Source: Erysipelotrichaceae bacterium (GTDB taxonomy: Bacteria; Bacillota_I; Bacilli_A; Erysipelotrichales; Erysipelotrichaceae). From it: DNA of 5,334 nucleotides. Position 1 is the first letter of the stretch, and every line of letters begins with the position of its first letter. Location of the stretch: NCBI GenBank assembly GCA_900759455.1, contig CAAEVI010000139.1:1-5334 (forward strand). The letters run 5' to 3'. The notes beneath the pieces were generated by a model. The model searched no databases, was not told where the DNA came from, and worked only from the letters and a program-made list of their open reading frames with translations. The position numbers were made by a program, and so were the translations under genes. Below, piece after piece: positions 1-5,334 of this stretch.

Positions 1-93
1 ACTAAGACATAACTTAAAGATTAAAACGAACCGCCTAGTACCGAACGGTATGCTGGGTGGTGTGAGAGGGTAATTAAATTTACTCTACTCGAT
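1..93 (+). mobile_element. Group II intron, 3' terminal part (left end outside window)
   Basis: The first 93 bases read as the end of a self-splicing group II intron: a domain V hairpin (30-61), a domain VI hairpin (64-90) with an unpaired A at 87, and a 3' end GAT matching the usual ...AY terminus. If the intron ends at 93, the bulged A is the seventh base from the 3' splice site, the distance expected for a branch point. Group II introns in bacteria are retroelements that usually encode a reverse transcriptase/maturase in domain IV, just upstream of domain V. Such a gene would lie left of the window, and only stop codons at 3-5 and 10-12 could belong to it here. The intron sits upstream of the promoter at 120, so it does not interrupt the next gene. 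The exact 3' boundary could be 93 or 94. Confidence 0.8.
30..90 (+). ncRNA. Group II intron domains V and VI
   Basis: Domain V: 30-38 pairs with 53-61 over nine base pairs, including G33-U58 and U36-G55. A two-base bulge (51-52, TG) follows, then a four-pair upper stem (39-42 with 47-50) capped by a GAAC tetraloop (43-46). The G-U wobble lies inside a CGC triplet (32-34), which resembles the CGC catalytic triad known from bacterial class C introns; the class assignment is inference. Domain VI: G64-A65-G66 pair with C88-U89-C90, A87 is bulged, and 67-73 pair with 80-86 (one G-U). Together these form the catalytic core hairpin and the branch-point helix. Confidence 0.8.
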
Positions 94-119
94 TGGTTTT
101 CCGCTCATTCAGACAGAGT

Positions 120-149
120 TTGACAAAAGAAAGAAAGGAATGTTATGAT
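120..149 (+). promoter_or_regulatory. Sigma-A promoter of the DUF2812 gene
   Basis: A perfect -35 box TTGACA (120-125) is followed after 18 bases by TATGAT (144-149), five of six matches to the consensus -10. Transcription would start near 156, giving a leader of about 50 bases before the ATG at 206. The promoter begins 26 bases after the intron's 3' end, so the gene does not depend on read-through from the intron. Confidence 0.7.
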
Positions 150-190
150 TAAAAAGATTTTCTGATATGCTTCAGAAAGAACATGAAGTC

Positions 191-196
191 AGGAGG
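191..196 (+). promoter_or_regulatory. Ribosome binding site that sets the DUF2812 start
   Basis: AGGAGG stands nine bases before ATG 206. The frame is open further upstream to an ATG at 167, but that codon has no Shine-Dalgarno sequence in front of it, so 206 is the likely start. Confidence 0.8.
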
Positions 197-205
197 AGCG
201 AAAAA

Positions 206-1819
206 ATGAGTCAGAATAAAAAGAAAACTGAATCAGATGTTTCAAATCAGATCATGACGGAAATGGAAACAAAAGAACAAAAGGCAGAAGAAAAAACGGC
301 TGAAACAAGCCAGAGCGCAAAAAAAGAAAAGGCTTTGGATGTTTTGAAAACAGCCGGCGATAAAGTGAAGCAGGGATGTGTTCAGACAGGCACAGCGGCA
401 AAGAAGCTGTTTTCCTCTGAAAACAAAGCCAAATGCAAAAATGCGGTGAAAAAAGTATTTATTGTATGCAGAAAGTGCTTGTTAAAAGTCAAAGCAGCCG
501 GGGCAGCCTGTGCTGAGAAACTGAAGGCGGCATGGAACTTTATGTTTTCGGAAAAAAACAAAAATGCAGTTAAAACAAAATGGGCAGGGTTTGTTCAGTT
601 TGTAAAAAGACAATGCAGGAAAATAAAGGCGGCAGTTGGAAAGATGGCTGCAGGGATCACAAAGGTATGGAACAAGGTCCTAACAGAGGAGCGAAAGGCT
701 TTTATCAAAAAGAAATGGAGCTCTTTTCTGTCATTGATTGGAAAAGGCATCGAAAAAACGAAAGTGTTGGTCAAAAAATGCGGTGCCGGCTTGCGCAAGG
801 GTTGGAATAAAGTATTTACGGAAAAACGTAAAGCGTTCCTTAAGCAGAAATGGACGGCTTTTGTGCAGCTGCTGCATAAACTGATTGAAAAAGTGAAGAA
901 TTTGATCAAAAAGGGCAATGCCGGTATAGTCAAGGCATGGAACAAAGTCATGACTGATGAACGCAAAGCATTGGTCAAGGCAAAATGGACGGCATTCCTC
1001 CAGGTTATCCGTAAGCTGTGTGCAAAAGTGAAAGCGCTGGTAAAAAAGGCAGCACATGCTGTTTACGGAGTATGGAAGAAAATTATGTCTGAAAAGAACA
1101 AACAGGCAGTGAAAGCAAAAGTGTCTGCCATGAAGCAGGCTGTAGTTCATGCGGCAAAGAGCATCAAACAGAAAACAGTTTCTAAGATCAAAGGTCTCAA
1201 AACAAAAGAGACAGCGGAAGGTCTGCGTACGTATAAGCTGTTTTATATTTCCGATTATGAAAAAGAGGCTTCCTATCTGCGTGATATGTCTTTGAAAGGT
1301 TATCATTTTGTCCGTAATGACGGCTTTAGCTTTGATTTTGTAAAGGGAGAGCCTAAAAATTATTTCTATCTGTTAGATTATTATAAAGTTGATCCTTCTG
1401 CGGAGGATCTGGAAAAATGGCAGGAACAGGGATGGGAAGATATTTTCCATGCACCGGTCAATTACGAAGGCAGCTGGCATTTCTTCCGTCGCGAAATTCA
1501 AGAAGGAGATATGCTGGAATATGATGAGAACAATGACTCCAGATTAGAGCTTTTTGAGCGACTGACCAAGAACTGGCAGGGTATATTGTCTATTGTGGCA
1601 CTGTGCACGGTATTCAGTATTGTAGCAATCAGCATGCAGATCGCACTTCACGGTTTCCCTTGGATGATTGCCATCTGTGTTGTTCTGACCATGCTTTGTC
1701 TGTCTGTTTTCCTGATCTATCTTTCTATGTATTATCGTACCAGACTGCGCATTGTGGATATCAACAATACAAGAAGAGAGAAAGAGGAAAACGAACAGGC
1801 CCAGAGGAAAGAAATGTAA
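206..1819 (+). CDS. DUF2812 membrane protein with lysine-rich 45-residue repeat array
   Basis: A 537-residue protein of unknown function. Residues 1-60 are charged and low in complexity. Residues 65-334 are six units of exactly 45 residues, rich in Lys/Arg and probably helical. Residues about 343-430 match my memory of the DUF2812 domain: YKLFY near the start, LKGYHFV, a KGEPKNYFYLLDYY strand and EQGWEDIF. Two hydrophobic helices follow (about 458-480 and 484-507), then a charged tail to 537. There is no signal peptide. By the positive-inside rule, the basic array and the tail should both be cytoplasmic, with a short external turn near 481-484. DUF2812 proteins in Firmicutes are small membrane proteins, often beside PadR regulators; no PadR gene is seen here. 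The long basic N-terminal extension is what is unusual. A role in binding nucleic acid, polyphosphate or the membrane surface is only a guess. The gene has its own promoter and RBS; no clear terminator follows it. Confidence 0.85.
   Translation: MSQNKKKTESDVSNQIMTEMETKEQKAEEKTAETSQSAKKEKALDVLKTAGDKVKQGCVQTGTAAKKLFSSENKAKCKNAVKKVFIVCRKCLLKVKAAGAACAEKLKAAWNFMFSEKNKNAVKTKWAGFVQFVKRQCRKIKAAVGKMAAGITKVWNKVLTEERKAFIKKKWSSFLSLIGKGIEKTKVLVKKCGAGLRKGWNKVFTEKRKAFLKQKWTAFVQLLHKLIEKVKNLIKKGNAGIVKAWNKVMTDERKALVKAKWTAFLQVIRKLCAKVKALVKKAAHAVYGVWKKIMSEKNKQAVKAKVSAMKQAVVHAAKSIKQKTVSKIKGLKTKETAEGLRTYKLFYISDYEKEASYLRDMSLKGYHFVRNDGFSFDFVKGEPKNYFYLLDYYKVDPSAEDLEKWQEQGWEDIFHAPVNYEGSWHFFRREIQEGDMLEYDENNDSRLELFERLTKNWQGILSIVALCTVFSIVAISMQIALHGFPWMIAICVVLTMLCLSVFLIYLSMYYRTRLRIVDINNTRREKEENEQAQRKEM
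398..1207 (+). repeat. Six tandem 135-bp coding repeats (45 residues each)
   Basis: Trp codons at 533, 668, 803, 938 and 1073 recur at exactly 135-base intervals (residues 110, 155, 200, 245 and 290 where the sequence reads WN or WK). A second Trp follows at residues 126, 171, 216 and 261, with Val at 306. A degenerate first unit (residues 65-109, with FSSENK in place of FSEKNK) keeps the same register. The common pattern is WNKVxTxExKAxxKxKWxxF, followed by a Lys-rich helical stretch ending in AG. Units 3-5 are the most alike; units 1, 2 and 6 have diverged, and units 2 and 6 share SEKNK. DNA identity is clearly lower than protein similarity, so the duplications look old and kept for the protein. 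Unit borders are arbitrary; the period is not. Confidence 0.9.
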
Positions 1820-1824
1820 AATTA

Positions 1825-1852
1825 TTGTAAAATGACGAAACGGCATTTACAA
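1825..1852 (+). promoter_or_regulatory. Inverted repeat overlapping the -35 box (possible operator)
   Basis: TTGTAAAATG (1825-1834) is mirrored by CATTTACAA (1844-1852) around a nine-base centre; one extra A in the left arm breaks perfect symmetry. The right arm contains the -35 box of the ATPase promoter, a position suited to a repressor. It lies just after the DUF2812 stop codon but has no following U-tract, so it is not a convincing terminator. No regulator can be named from the sequence. Confidence 0.4.
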
Positions 1853-1874
1853 GCGCTGGTCGGCGTGATAAAAT
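1846..1874 (+). promoter_or_regulatory. Extended -10 promoter of the riboswitch-ATPase unit
   Basis: TTTACA (1846-1851) and TAAAAT (1869-1874) are separated by 17 bases, with TG at 1866-1867 one base before the -10 hexamer (extended -10). Transcription should start at about 1880-1882, right at the 5' strand of aptamer helix P1, which supports both calls. Confidence 0.75.
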
Positions 1875-1879
1875 CTAAG

Positions 1880-1974
1880 TCAATAAGGGAGTAGTCAGCA
1901 CATATGGTGCGAATCTGGTTCAACATTCCCGAATTTCGATTCTGGCCGGATTCATAAGTGACGAGACTTATAGA
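1880..1974 (+). ncRNA. yybP-ykoY manganese riboswitch aptamer
   Basis: The conserved elements of this Mn2+-sensing class appear in order: AAGGGAGTAG (1885-1894), TCAACAT (1920-1926) and GACGAGACTTA (1960-1970). P1 pairs 1883-1887 (ATAAG) with 1967-1971 (CTTAT) and can extend to 1880-1881 with 1973-1974. A small stem, GCAC 1898-1901 with GTGC 1907-1910, forms the first leg. The second leg pairs GAATCTGG 1911-1918 with CCGGATTC 1946-1953, and an inner hairpin GAAT-TTCG-ATTC (1931-1942) sits on top. In this family the two loops meet to bind Mn2+ and stabilise P1. The downstream gene is a P-type cation ATPase, a usual target of the class. Confidence 0.9.
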
Positions 1975-2009
1975 AAAGGAAGGGTTTTCTATATGGTCTC
2001 GTTTTTTTT
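1961..2009 (+). terminator. Riboswitch-controlled intrinsic terminator
   Basis: ACGAGAC (1961-1967) pairs with GTCTCGT (1996-2002), and TATAGAAAA (1969-1977) with TTTTCTATA (1985-1993). The loop is seven bases and the run of eight T (2002-2009) follows. The 5' arm contains the 3' strand of aptamer P1 (1967-1974), so aptamer and terminator cannot form together. Mn2+-bound aptamer should therefore block the terminator and allow read-through: an ON switch acting on transcription. This direction is inferred from the overlap and agrees with known members of the class. Confidence 0.9.
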
Positions 2010-2033
2010 GTGCGACCGGCCATGGAAGACCGG

Positions 2034-2039
2034 AAAGGA
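2034..2039 (+). promoter_or_regulatory. Ribosome binding site of the ATPase; decides start 2048
   Basis: AAAGGA ends eight bases before ATG 2048. The competing in-frame ATG at 2039 overlaps this site, and an in-frame GTG at 1958 lies inside the riboswitch aptamer and upstream of the terminator, so neither is a likely start. The hexamer GACCGG is repeated at 2014-2019 and 2028-2033 just before it; the meaning of this is unclear. Confidence 0.65.
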
Positions 2040-2047
2040 TGTATGGT

Positions 2048-4648
2048 ATGAAAGAACAGTATTATCAAAAAGATGCCCAGCAGCTACTGAAAGATCTTGG
2101 TTCATCGATGAATGGATTAAGTATGCAGGAAGCCGGCAAACGCCTGGAACAGAACGGACGAAATGAGCTGGAGGAGACAAAGCCCCCTCATCCGTTTATG
2201 ATCTTTTTATCACAGTTTCGTGATCTTTTGGTCATTATCCTGATCATTGCGGCTTTGATCAGCATGATTTCCGGAGAGCTGGAAAGCACGGTCGTTATCT
2301 TGGCGGTCATTACGATGAATTCGATTCTTGGAACGATCCAAACCGTGAAGGCGCAGAAATCGCTGGATGCACTGCGTCAGCTTTCCACACCGAGTGCCCG
2401 TGTGATTCGTGACGGAATGAAAATGGAGATTCCAAGCACAGAGCTCGTTGTCGGTGATCTGCTGTTGCTGGAGGCCGGAGATGTGGTCGGTGCAGATGCC
2501 AGAGTAATGGAAAGCTACTCCCTGCAGGTCAATGAAAGCTCTTTGACCGGGGAAGCGGAGAGCGTGGAAAAACAGGTCGATACAATTGATGCGCAATGTC
2601 CGCTCGGCGACCAGAAAAATATGGTTTTCTCAAGCGGACTGGTAACCTACGGACGCGGCATGGCAGTTGTTTGTGCCACTGGTATGGACAGTGAGATAGG
2701 GAAAATTGCAACCCTGCTGAATCAGACAAAAGAACGAAAGACGCCGCTGCAGAAAACGCTGGATGACTTCGGCAAGATGCTGAGCATCGCCATTATCGTG
2801 ATCTGCATCGTTGTCTTCGGACTGAACATTCTGCAGGGAAATAAGGTACTGGATGCATTGATGTTTGCCGTCGCACTGGCTGTAGCCGCGATTCCGGAGG
2901 CCTTGTCAAGTATCGTTACTATCGTACTGGCTATGGGAACATCACAAATGGCAAAAGAGCATGCCATCATTAAGAATATCAACTCTGTGGAAAGTCTTGG
3001 CTGTGTATCGGTTATCTGTTCCGATAAGACAGGAACGCTGACCCAAAACCGCATGAGCACACAGCAGTTCTATCGCGATCACGAAGAAGTTGCTGCCGAG
3101 CAGCTGAGTGACTCGAAGATCGATCGCCTGATCAAAACCGGATACGTACTGTGCAGTGATGCGCAGACGGCCGGAGGACAGCGCATTGGTGATCCTACCG
3201 AGCTGGCTTTTGTGGATCTTCTTCATCACTATGGGAAAAATGAGCTGCAGCTGCGTGAGCAGTATCCGCGTTTGAGTGAAAATCCATTTGACTCACAGCG
3301 TAAGATGATGTCGACACTGCATGAAATCGACGGGCAGCTGATCTTGTTTGTCAAGGGAGCCTGCGATGAACTGTTGAAACGCAGCACGCATATCCTGTCT
3401 GCGCAGGGAGAACGTGCGCTGACTGACCGGGATCAGCAACAGATCCTGAACGAAAATGAAAAATTTGCAGAGAACGGCCTGCGTGTTCTTGGGCTGGCTT
3501 ACCGTGTCATGGATGAAAACCGTTCGCTGACACTGGAGGATGAGCAGGAGCTTACATTTATTTCATTAGCATCACTGATGGATCCTCCGCGTGAGGAAAG
3601 TGCTCAGGCAGTTGCGGATTGTCAGACAGCCGGAATGATCCCCGTGATGATCACCGGTGATCATAAAGTAACGGCATGCAGCATTGCACGTTCCATCGGC
3701 ATTTATCATGAAGGTGATTTGTGCCTGGACGGCATGGAGCTGAATGCGATGAGCGATGAGGAACTGGATCAGTGCCTGGAAAAAGTCAGAGTATATGCCC
3801 GTGTTGCACCGGAGCATAAGATCCGTATCGTGGATGCATGGCAGCGAAAAGGACGACTGGTTGCGATGACCGGCGACGGAGTAAATGATGCTCCGGCCCT
3901 GAAACAGGCTGACATCGGTATTGCCATGGGAATCACCGGAACAGAAGTCAGCAAGGATGCGGCTTCGATGATTTTGACCGATGATAATTTTGCAACGATC
4001 GTAAAAGCAGTGGCAACCGGGCGAAATGTCTATGCCAATATTCGCAATGCCATTATTTATCTGCTGAGCGGCAACTTATCCGGAATCATCACTGTATTAT
4101 GTGCGTCTTTATTTGCCTTGCCGGTACCGTTTTTACCGGTACATTTACTGTTCATCAATCTGATCACAGACTCACTTCCGGCCCTGGCGATCGGTATGGA
4201 ACAGTCCTCACAGGATGTGCTGAAGCAGGCACCGCGTGATCCATCAGCGGGAATCCTGGATAAACCGACCATCAAATCACTTGGTTTTCAGGGGATTTTG
4301 ATTGCCGTCGTTACGATTGCCGCTTATTTTATCGGGCTGTCACAGTCGTGGGCGGTAGCAACGACAATGGCATTTTCGGTATTGTGCCTGGCACGTCTGT
4401 TTCATGGCTTTAACTGTCGAAGCGTTTATTCTCTTCGCCATATCGGATTTTTCAGCAACCGTTACTCCATCGCTGCTTTTCTGGCGGGAGCGGCATTGTT
4501 GTCAGTGATCCTGCTTGTGCCGGGATTCCATTCTTTATTCTCGGTTACGACACTGCAGCCAGAGCAGCTTGCATTGATCTTGATCCTGGCAGTATTGCCG
4601 ACAATCTGCATTCAGTGTGTGAAGATGTGGAAGGAAGCGAAACGATAA
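2048..4648 (+). CDS. P2-type cation-transporting ATPase (Mn2+/Ca2+ exporter)
   Basis: An 866-residue membrane pump of the Ca2+-ATPase (SERCA/PMCA/SPCA-like) branch, which uses ATP to move divalent cations out of the cytoplasm. Parts in order: N-terminal cation-ATPase region (1-45); TM1-2 (about 52-98); actuator domain with TGEA (167-170); TM3-4 (about 244-296) with the ion-binding PEAL (283-286); phosphorylation site DKTGT with Asp326; nucleotide-binding domain with GDPTELA (381-387) and KGA (436-438); MITGDH (534-539); hinge TGDGVNDAP (608-616); TM5-10 (about 664-857). All catalytic motifs are intact and the length is normal. TM6 carries N704, T707 and D708, but TM5 reads SGNLSG where SERCA has an ion-site glutamate, which suggests one ion per cycle. 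The Mn2+ riboswitch upstream favours Mn2+ (perhaps with Ca2+) as substrate, as for lactococcal YoaB; this is inference from context. Terminators on both sides make it a single-gene unit. Confidence 0.95.
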   Translation: MKEQYYQKDAQQLLKDLGSSMNGLSMQEAGKRLEQNGRNELEETKPPHPFMIFLSQFRDLLVIILIIAALISMISGELESTVVILAVITMNSILGTIQTVKAQKSLDALRQLSTPSARVIRDGMKMEIPSTELVVGDLLLLEAGDVVGADARVMESYSLQVNESSLTGEAESVEKQVDTIDAQCPLGDQKNMVFSSGLVTYGRGMAVVCATGMDSEIGKIATLLNQTKERKTPLQKTLDDFGKMLSIAIIVICIVVFGLNILQGNKVLDALMFAVALAVAAIPEALSSIVTIVLAMGTSQMAKEHAIIKNINSVESLGCVSVICSDKTGTLTQNRMSTQQFYRDHEEVAAEQLSDSKIDRLIKTGYVLCSDAQTAGGQRIGDPTELAFVDLLHHYGKNELQLREQYPRLSENPFDSQRKMMSTLHEIDGQLILFVKGACDELLKRSTHILSAQGERALTDRDQQQILNENEKFAENGLRVLGLAYRVMDENRSLTLEDEQELTFISLASLMDPPREESAQAVADCQTAGMIPVMITGDHKVTACSIARSIGIYHEGDLCLDGMELNAMSDEELDQCLEKVRVYARVAPEHKIRIVDAWQRKGRLVAMTGDGVNDAPALKQADIGIAMGITGTEVSKDAASMILTDDNFATIVKAVATGRNVYANIRNAIIYLLSGNLSGIITVLCASLFALPVPFLPVHLLFINLITDSLPALAIGMEQSSQDVLKQAPRDPSAGILDKPTIKSLGFQGILIAVVTIAAYFIGLSQSWAVATTMAFSVLCLARLFHGFNCRSVYSLRHIGFFSNRYSIAAFLAGAALLSVILLVPGFHSLFSVTTLQPEQLALILILAVLPTICIQCVKMWKEAKR

Positions 4649-4657
4649 AAATGAACA

Positions 4658-4687
4658 GAGAGGATCATTGCCGGTCCTCTTCTTTTT
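4658..4687 (+). terminator. Intrinsic terminator after the ATPase
   Basis: AGAGGATC (4659-4666) pairs with GGTCCTCT (4673-4680), including one T-G wobble, around the six-base loop ATTGCC; TCTTTTT follows (4681-4687). It begins ten bases after the ATPase stop codon and separates the pump from the MarR gene. Confidence 0.85.
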
Positions 4688-4716
4688 GTGAAATGATGTG
4701 GAAATAGGAAACAATC

Positions 4717-4744
4717 TTGTATTTGTGAAAACTCGTGATATAAT
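4717..4744 (+). promoter_or_regulatory. Extended -10 promoter of the MarR-family gene
   Basis: A perfect TATAAT (4739-4744) is preceded by TG at 4736-4737, giving TGnTATAAT. The -35 is weak (TTGTAT, 4717-4722, 16-base spacer), as is common with an extended -10. The start point near 4751 would fall in the A-run just before the RBS, so the leader is very short. No clear palindromic operator for self-repression is seen around it. Confidence 0.75.
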
Positions 4745-4767
4745 AACAAGAAAAAAGGAGCACGACT

Positions 4768-5223
4768 ATGGGAAATCTTAGACATACGACAAATGAGCTG
4801 CTGGTCGGCTTGTTCAACTATATCTTATATATTGAAGACAGAAATCTGAAAAAAAGAGGCATTACCCTTTCCATGAATGATGTGCATATTCTCGAAAATA
4901 TTCAGAAAGCAAGCGACAACAGCATGTCTCATATTGCCGCAAGACTGATGGTCACACAGGGGACACTGACGACCAATGTGACAAAGCTGATCGATAAGGG
5001 GTATGTGGAACGTTATCAGGATGAGAAAGACAAACGGATCAAACGGCTTCGGGTAACGGAGAAGGCTCATGATATTTTGCAGATCCATGAACAGTTTCAT
5101 GCGGAAATGATCGATAAGGCATTGGGTCAGCTGGGACTGGAGGAAAATGAACTGTTGAATGAAACTTTGGAAAATCTGCTGAAATATTTCCGTGAGGAAT
5201 ATCGTCTCCAGGCCGGTATTTAG
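4768..5223 (+). CDS. MarR-family winged-helix regulator, FabT-like
   Basis: A 151-residue, probably dimeric DNA-binding protein. The start follows AAGGAG (4755-4760) by seven bases. Helices about 6-30 and 104-145 should form the dimer interface. The winged helix spans about 35-98, with recognition helix 63-77 (TQGTLTTNVTKLIDK) and a basic wing 79-97 (YVERYQDEKDKRIKRLRVT) that carries the D-x-R signature (D88, R90) of the family. The ELLVGLFNYIL start, the TQGTLTTN recognition helix and the QFHAEMID segment recall FabT, the repressor of fatty-acid synthesis genes in streptococci and relatives; that subfamily call is from memory and moderate. FabT genes normally head fab clusters, yet here no fab gene is visible, only a hairpin and the window edge. 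No catalytic or metal-binding residues are evident, and control of the adjacent ATPase is not indicated. Confidence 0.9.
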   Translation: MGNLRHTTNELLVGLFNYILYIEDRNLKKRGITLSMNDVHILENIQKASDNSMSHIAARLMVTQGTLTTNVTKLIDKGYVERYQDEKDKRIKRLRVTEKAHDILQIHEQFHAEMIDKALGQLGLEENELLNETLENLLKYFREEYRLQAGI

Positions 5224-5237
5224 TATTGAATCGACTG

Positions 5238-5290
5238 AAAAAAGGGGCTGTAACGAGAAATGATTGAAACAGCATTTGTCAAACAGCCTC
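5238..5290 (-). terminator. Minus-strand intrinsic terminator (convergent transcript from the right)
   Basis: GGGGCTGT (5244-5251) pairs with ACAGCCTC (5283-5290) over eight pairs with one G-U. Read on the minus strand, the stem ends in CCCC followed at once by TTTTTT (complement of 5238-5243), a terminator layout. On the plus strand the hairpin is followed by an A-rich stretch, so it is a poor terminator for the MarR gene. The loop is long (31 bases). A second copy of AAACAGC (5267-5273; first strand partner 5281-5287) could form a shorter alternative stem with 5247-5251. An insertion-sequence end with a GGGGCTGT terminus is another reading. Confidence 0.5.
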
Positions 5291-5334
5291 AGAAATAAAA
5301 AGGAACCGTAATATTTGGATAGATTGTGTCCTTA

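Noticed and set aside
145..165. Six-codon leader ORF before the DUF2812 gene with an AAAGGA upstream
   Set aside because: Its ATG lies within the -10 box (144-149), so it would not be in the transcript from the promoter at 120.
731..1306. Long minus-strand open frame (191 codons) opposite the repeat array, and another at 595-978
   Set aside because: The Lys-rich sense strand has few codons whose complement is a stop, so antisense frames stay open; they are rich in Phe/Leu, lack ribosome binding sites and mirror the 45-residue repeat.
1876..1970. Alternative P1 pairing TAAGTC (1876-1881) with GACTTA (1965-1970) for the riboswitch
   Set aside because: It would consume the conserved GAGAC core and needs bases upstream of the expected transcription start; the ATAAG/CTTAT pairing fits the family better.
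1958..2047. Upstream extension of the ATPase frame to a GTG at 1958
   Set aside because: It would encode protein from the riboswitch and terminator stem and has no RBS; 2048 is preceded by AAAGGA.
2022..2051. Nine-codon mini-ORF whose TGA overlaps the ATPase ATG
   Set aside because: No Shine-Dalgarno sequence precedes its ATG, so translational coupling is unlikely; the ATGA overlap is probably chance.
4124..4142. Hairpin GTACCG ... CGGTAC with a T-rich loop inside the ATPase gene
   Set aside because: It arises from the repeated Leu-Pro-Val codons between TM5 and TM6, and no U-tract follows the stem.
1..5334. CRISPR array, tRNA, rRNA or toxin-antitoxin pair
   Set aside because: No short repeats with regular spacers, no cloverleaf or rRNA-like segment and no small paired ORFs were seen; the only tandem repeat is the coding array at 398-1207.

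Overview
The window looks like chromosomal DNA of a low-to-mid GC Firmicute (Bacillota). Supporting signs are strong AAGGAG-type ribosome binding sites, sigma-A promoters (several with an extended TGn -10), intrinsic terminators with U-tracts, a DUF2812 protein and a FabT-like MarR regulator. A gut Erysipelotrichia-type or clostridial host would fit, but that is inference from style, not from a marker gene. The three genes found all read left to right and appear to be separate transcription units. LAYOUT: (1) 1-93 is the 3' end of a group II intron. Domain V and domain VI with a bulged branch-point A can both be folded by hand; the rest of the intron and any maturase gene lie to the left of the window. 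(2) 120-1819 holds a promoter, a strong RBS and a 537-residue protein. It has a lysine-rich array of six 45-residue units, then a DUF2812 domain and two C-terminal membrane helices. Its function is unknown. (3) 1825-2009 is a dense regulatory region: an inverted repeat over the -35 box, an extended -10 promoter, a yybP-ykoY (manganese) riboswitch aptamer, and an intrinsic terminator whose 5' arm reuses the 3' strand of aptamer helix P1. (4) 2048-4648 encodes an 866-residue P2-type cation-transporting ATPase, followed by a terminator. (5) 4717-5223 is a FabT-like MarR-family regulator with its own promoter. (6) 5238-5290 is a hairpin with a T-run on the minus strand, so transcription probably converges from the right; the end of an insertion sequence is a possible alternative. 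HOW THE PARTS FIT: The clearest circuit is Mn2+ -> riboswitch -> read-through -> export of Mn2+ (or Ca2+/Mn2+) by the P-type ATPase. This is a known arrangement for this riboswitch class. The least explained element is the DUF2812 protein with its exact-period basic repeat array, probably held at the cytoplasmic face of the membrane. No intergenic stretch exceeds 300 bases.
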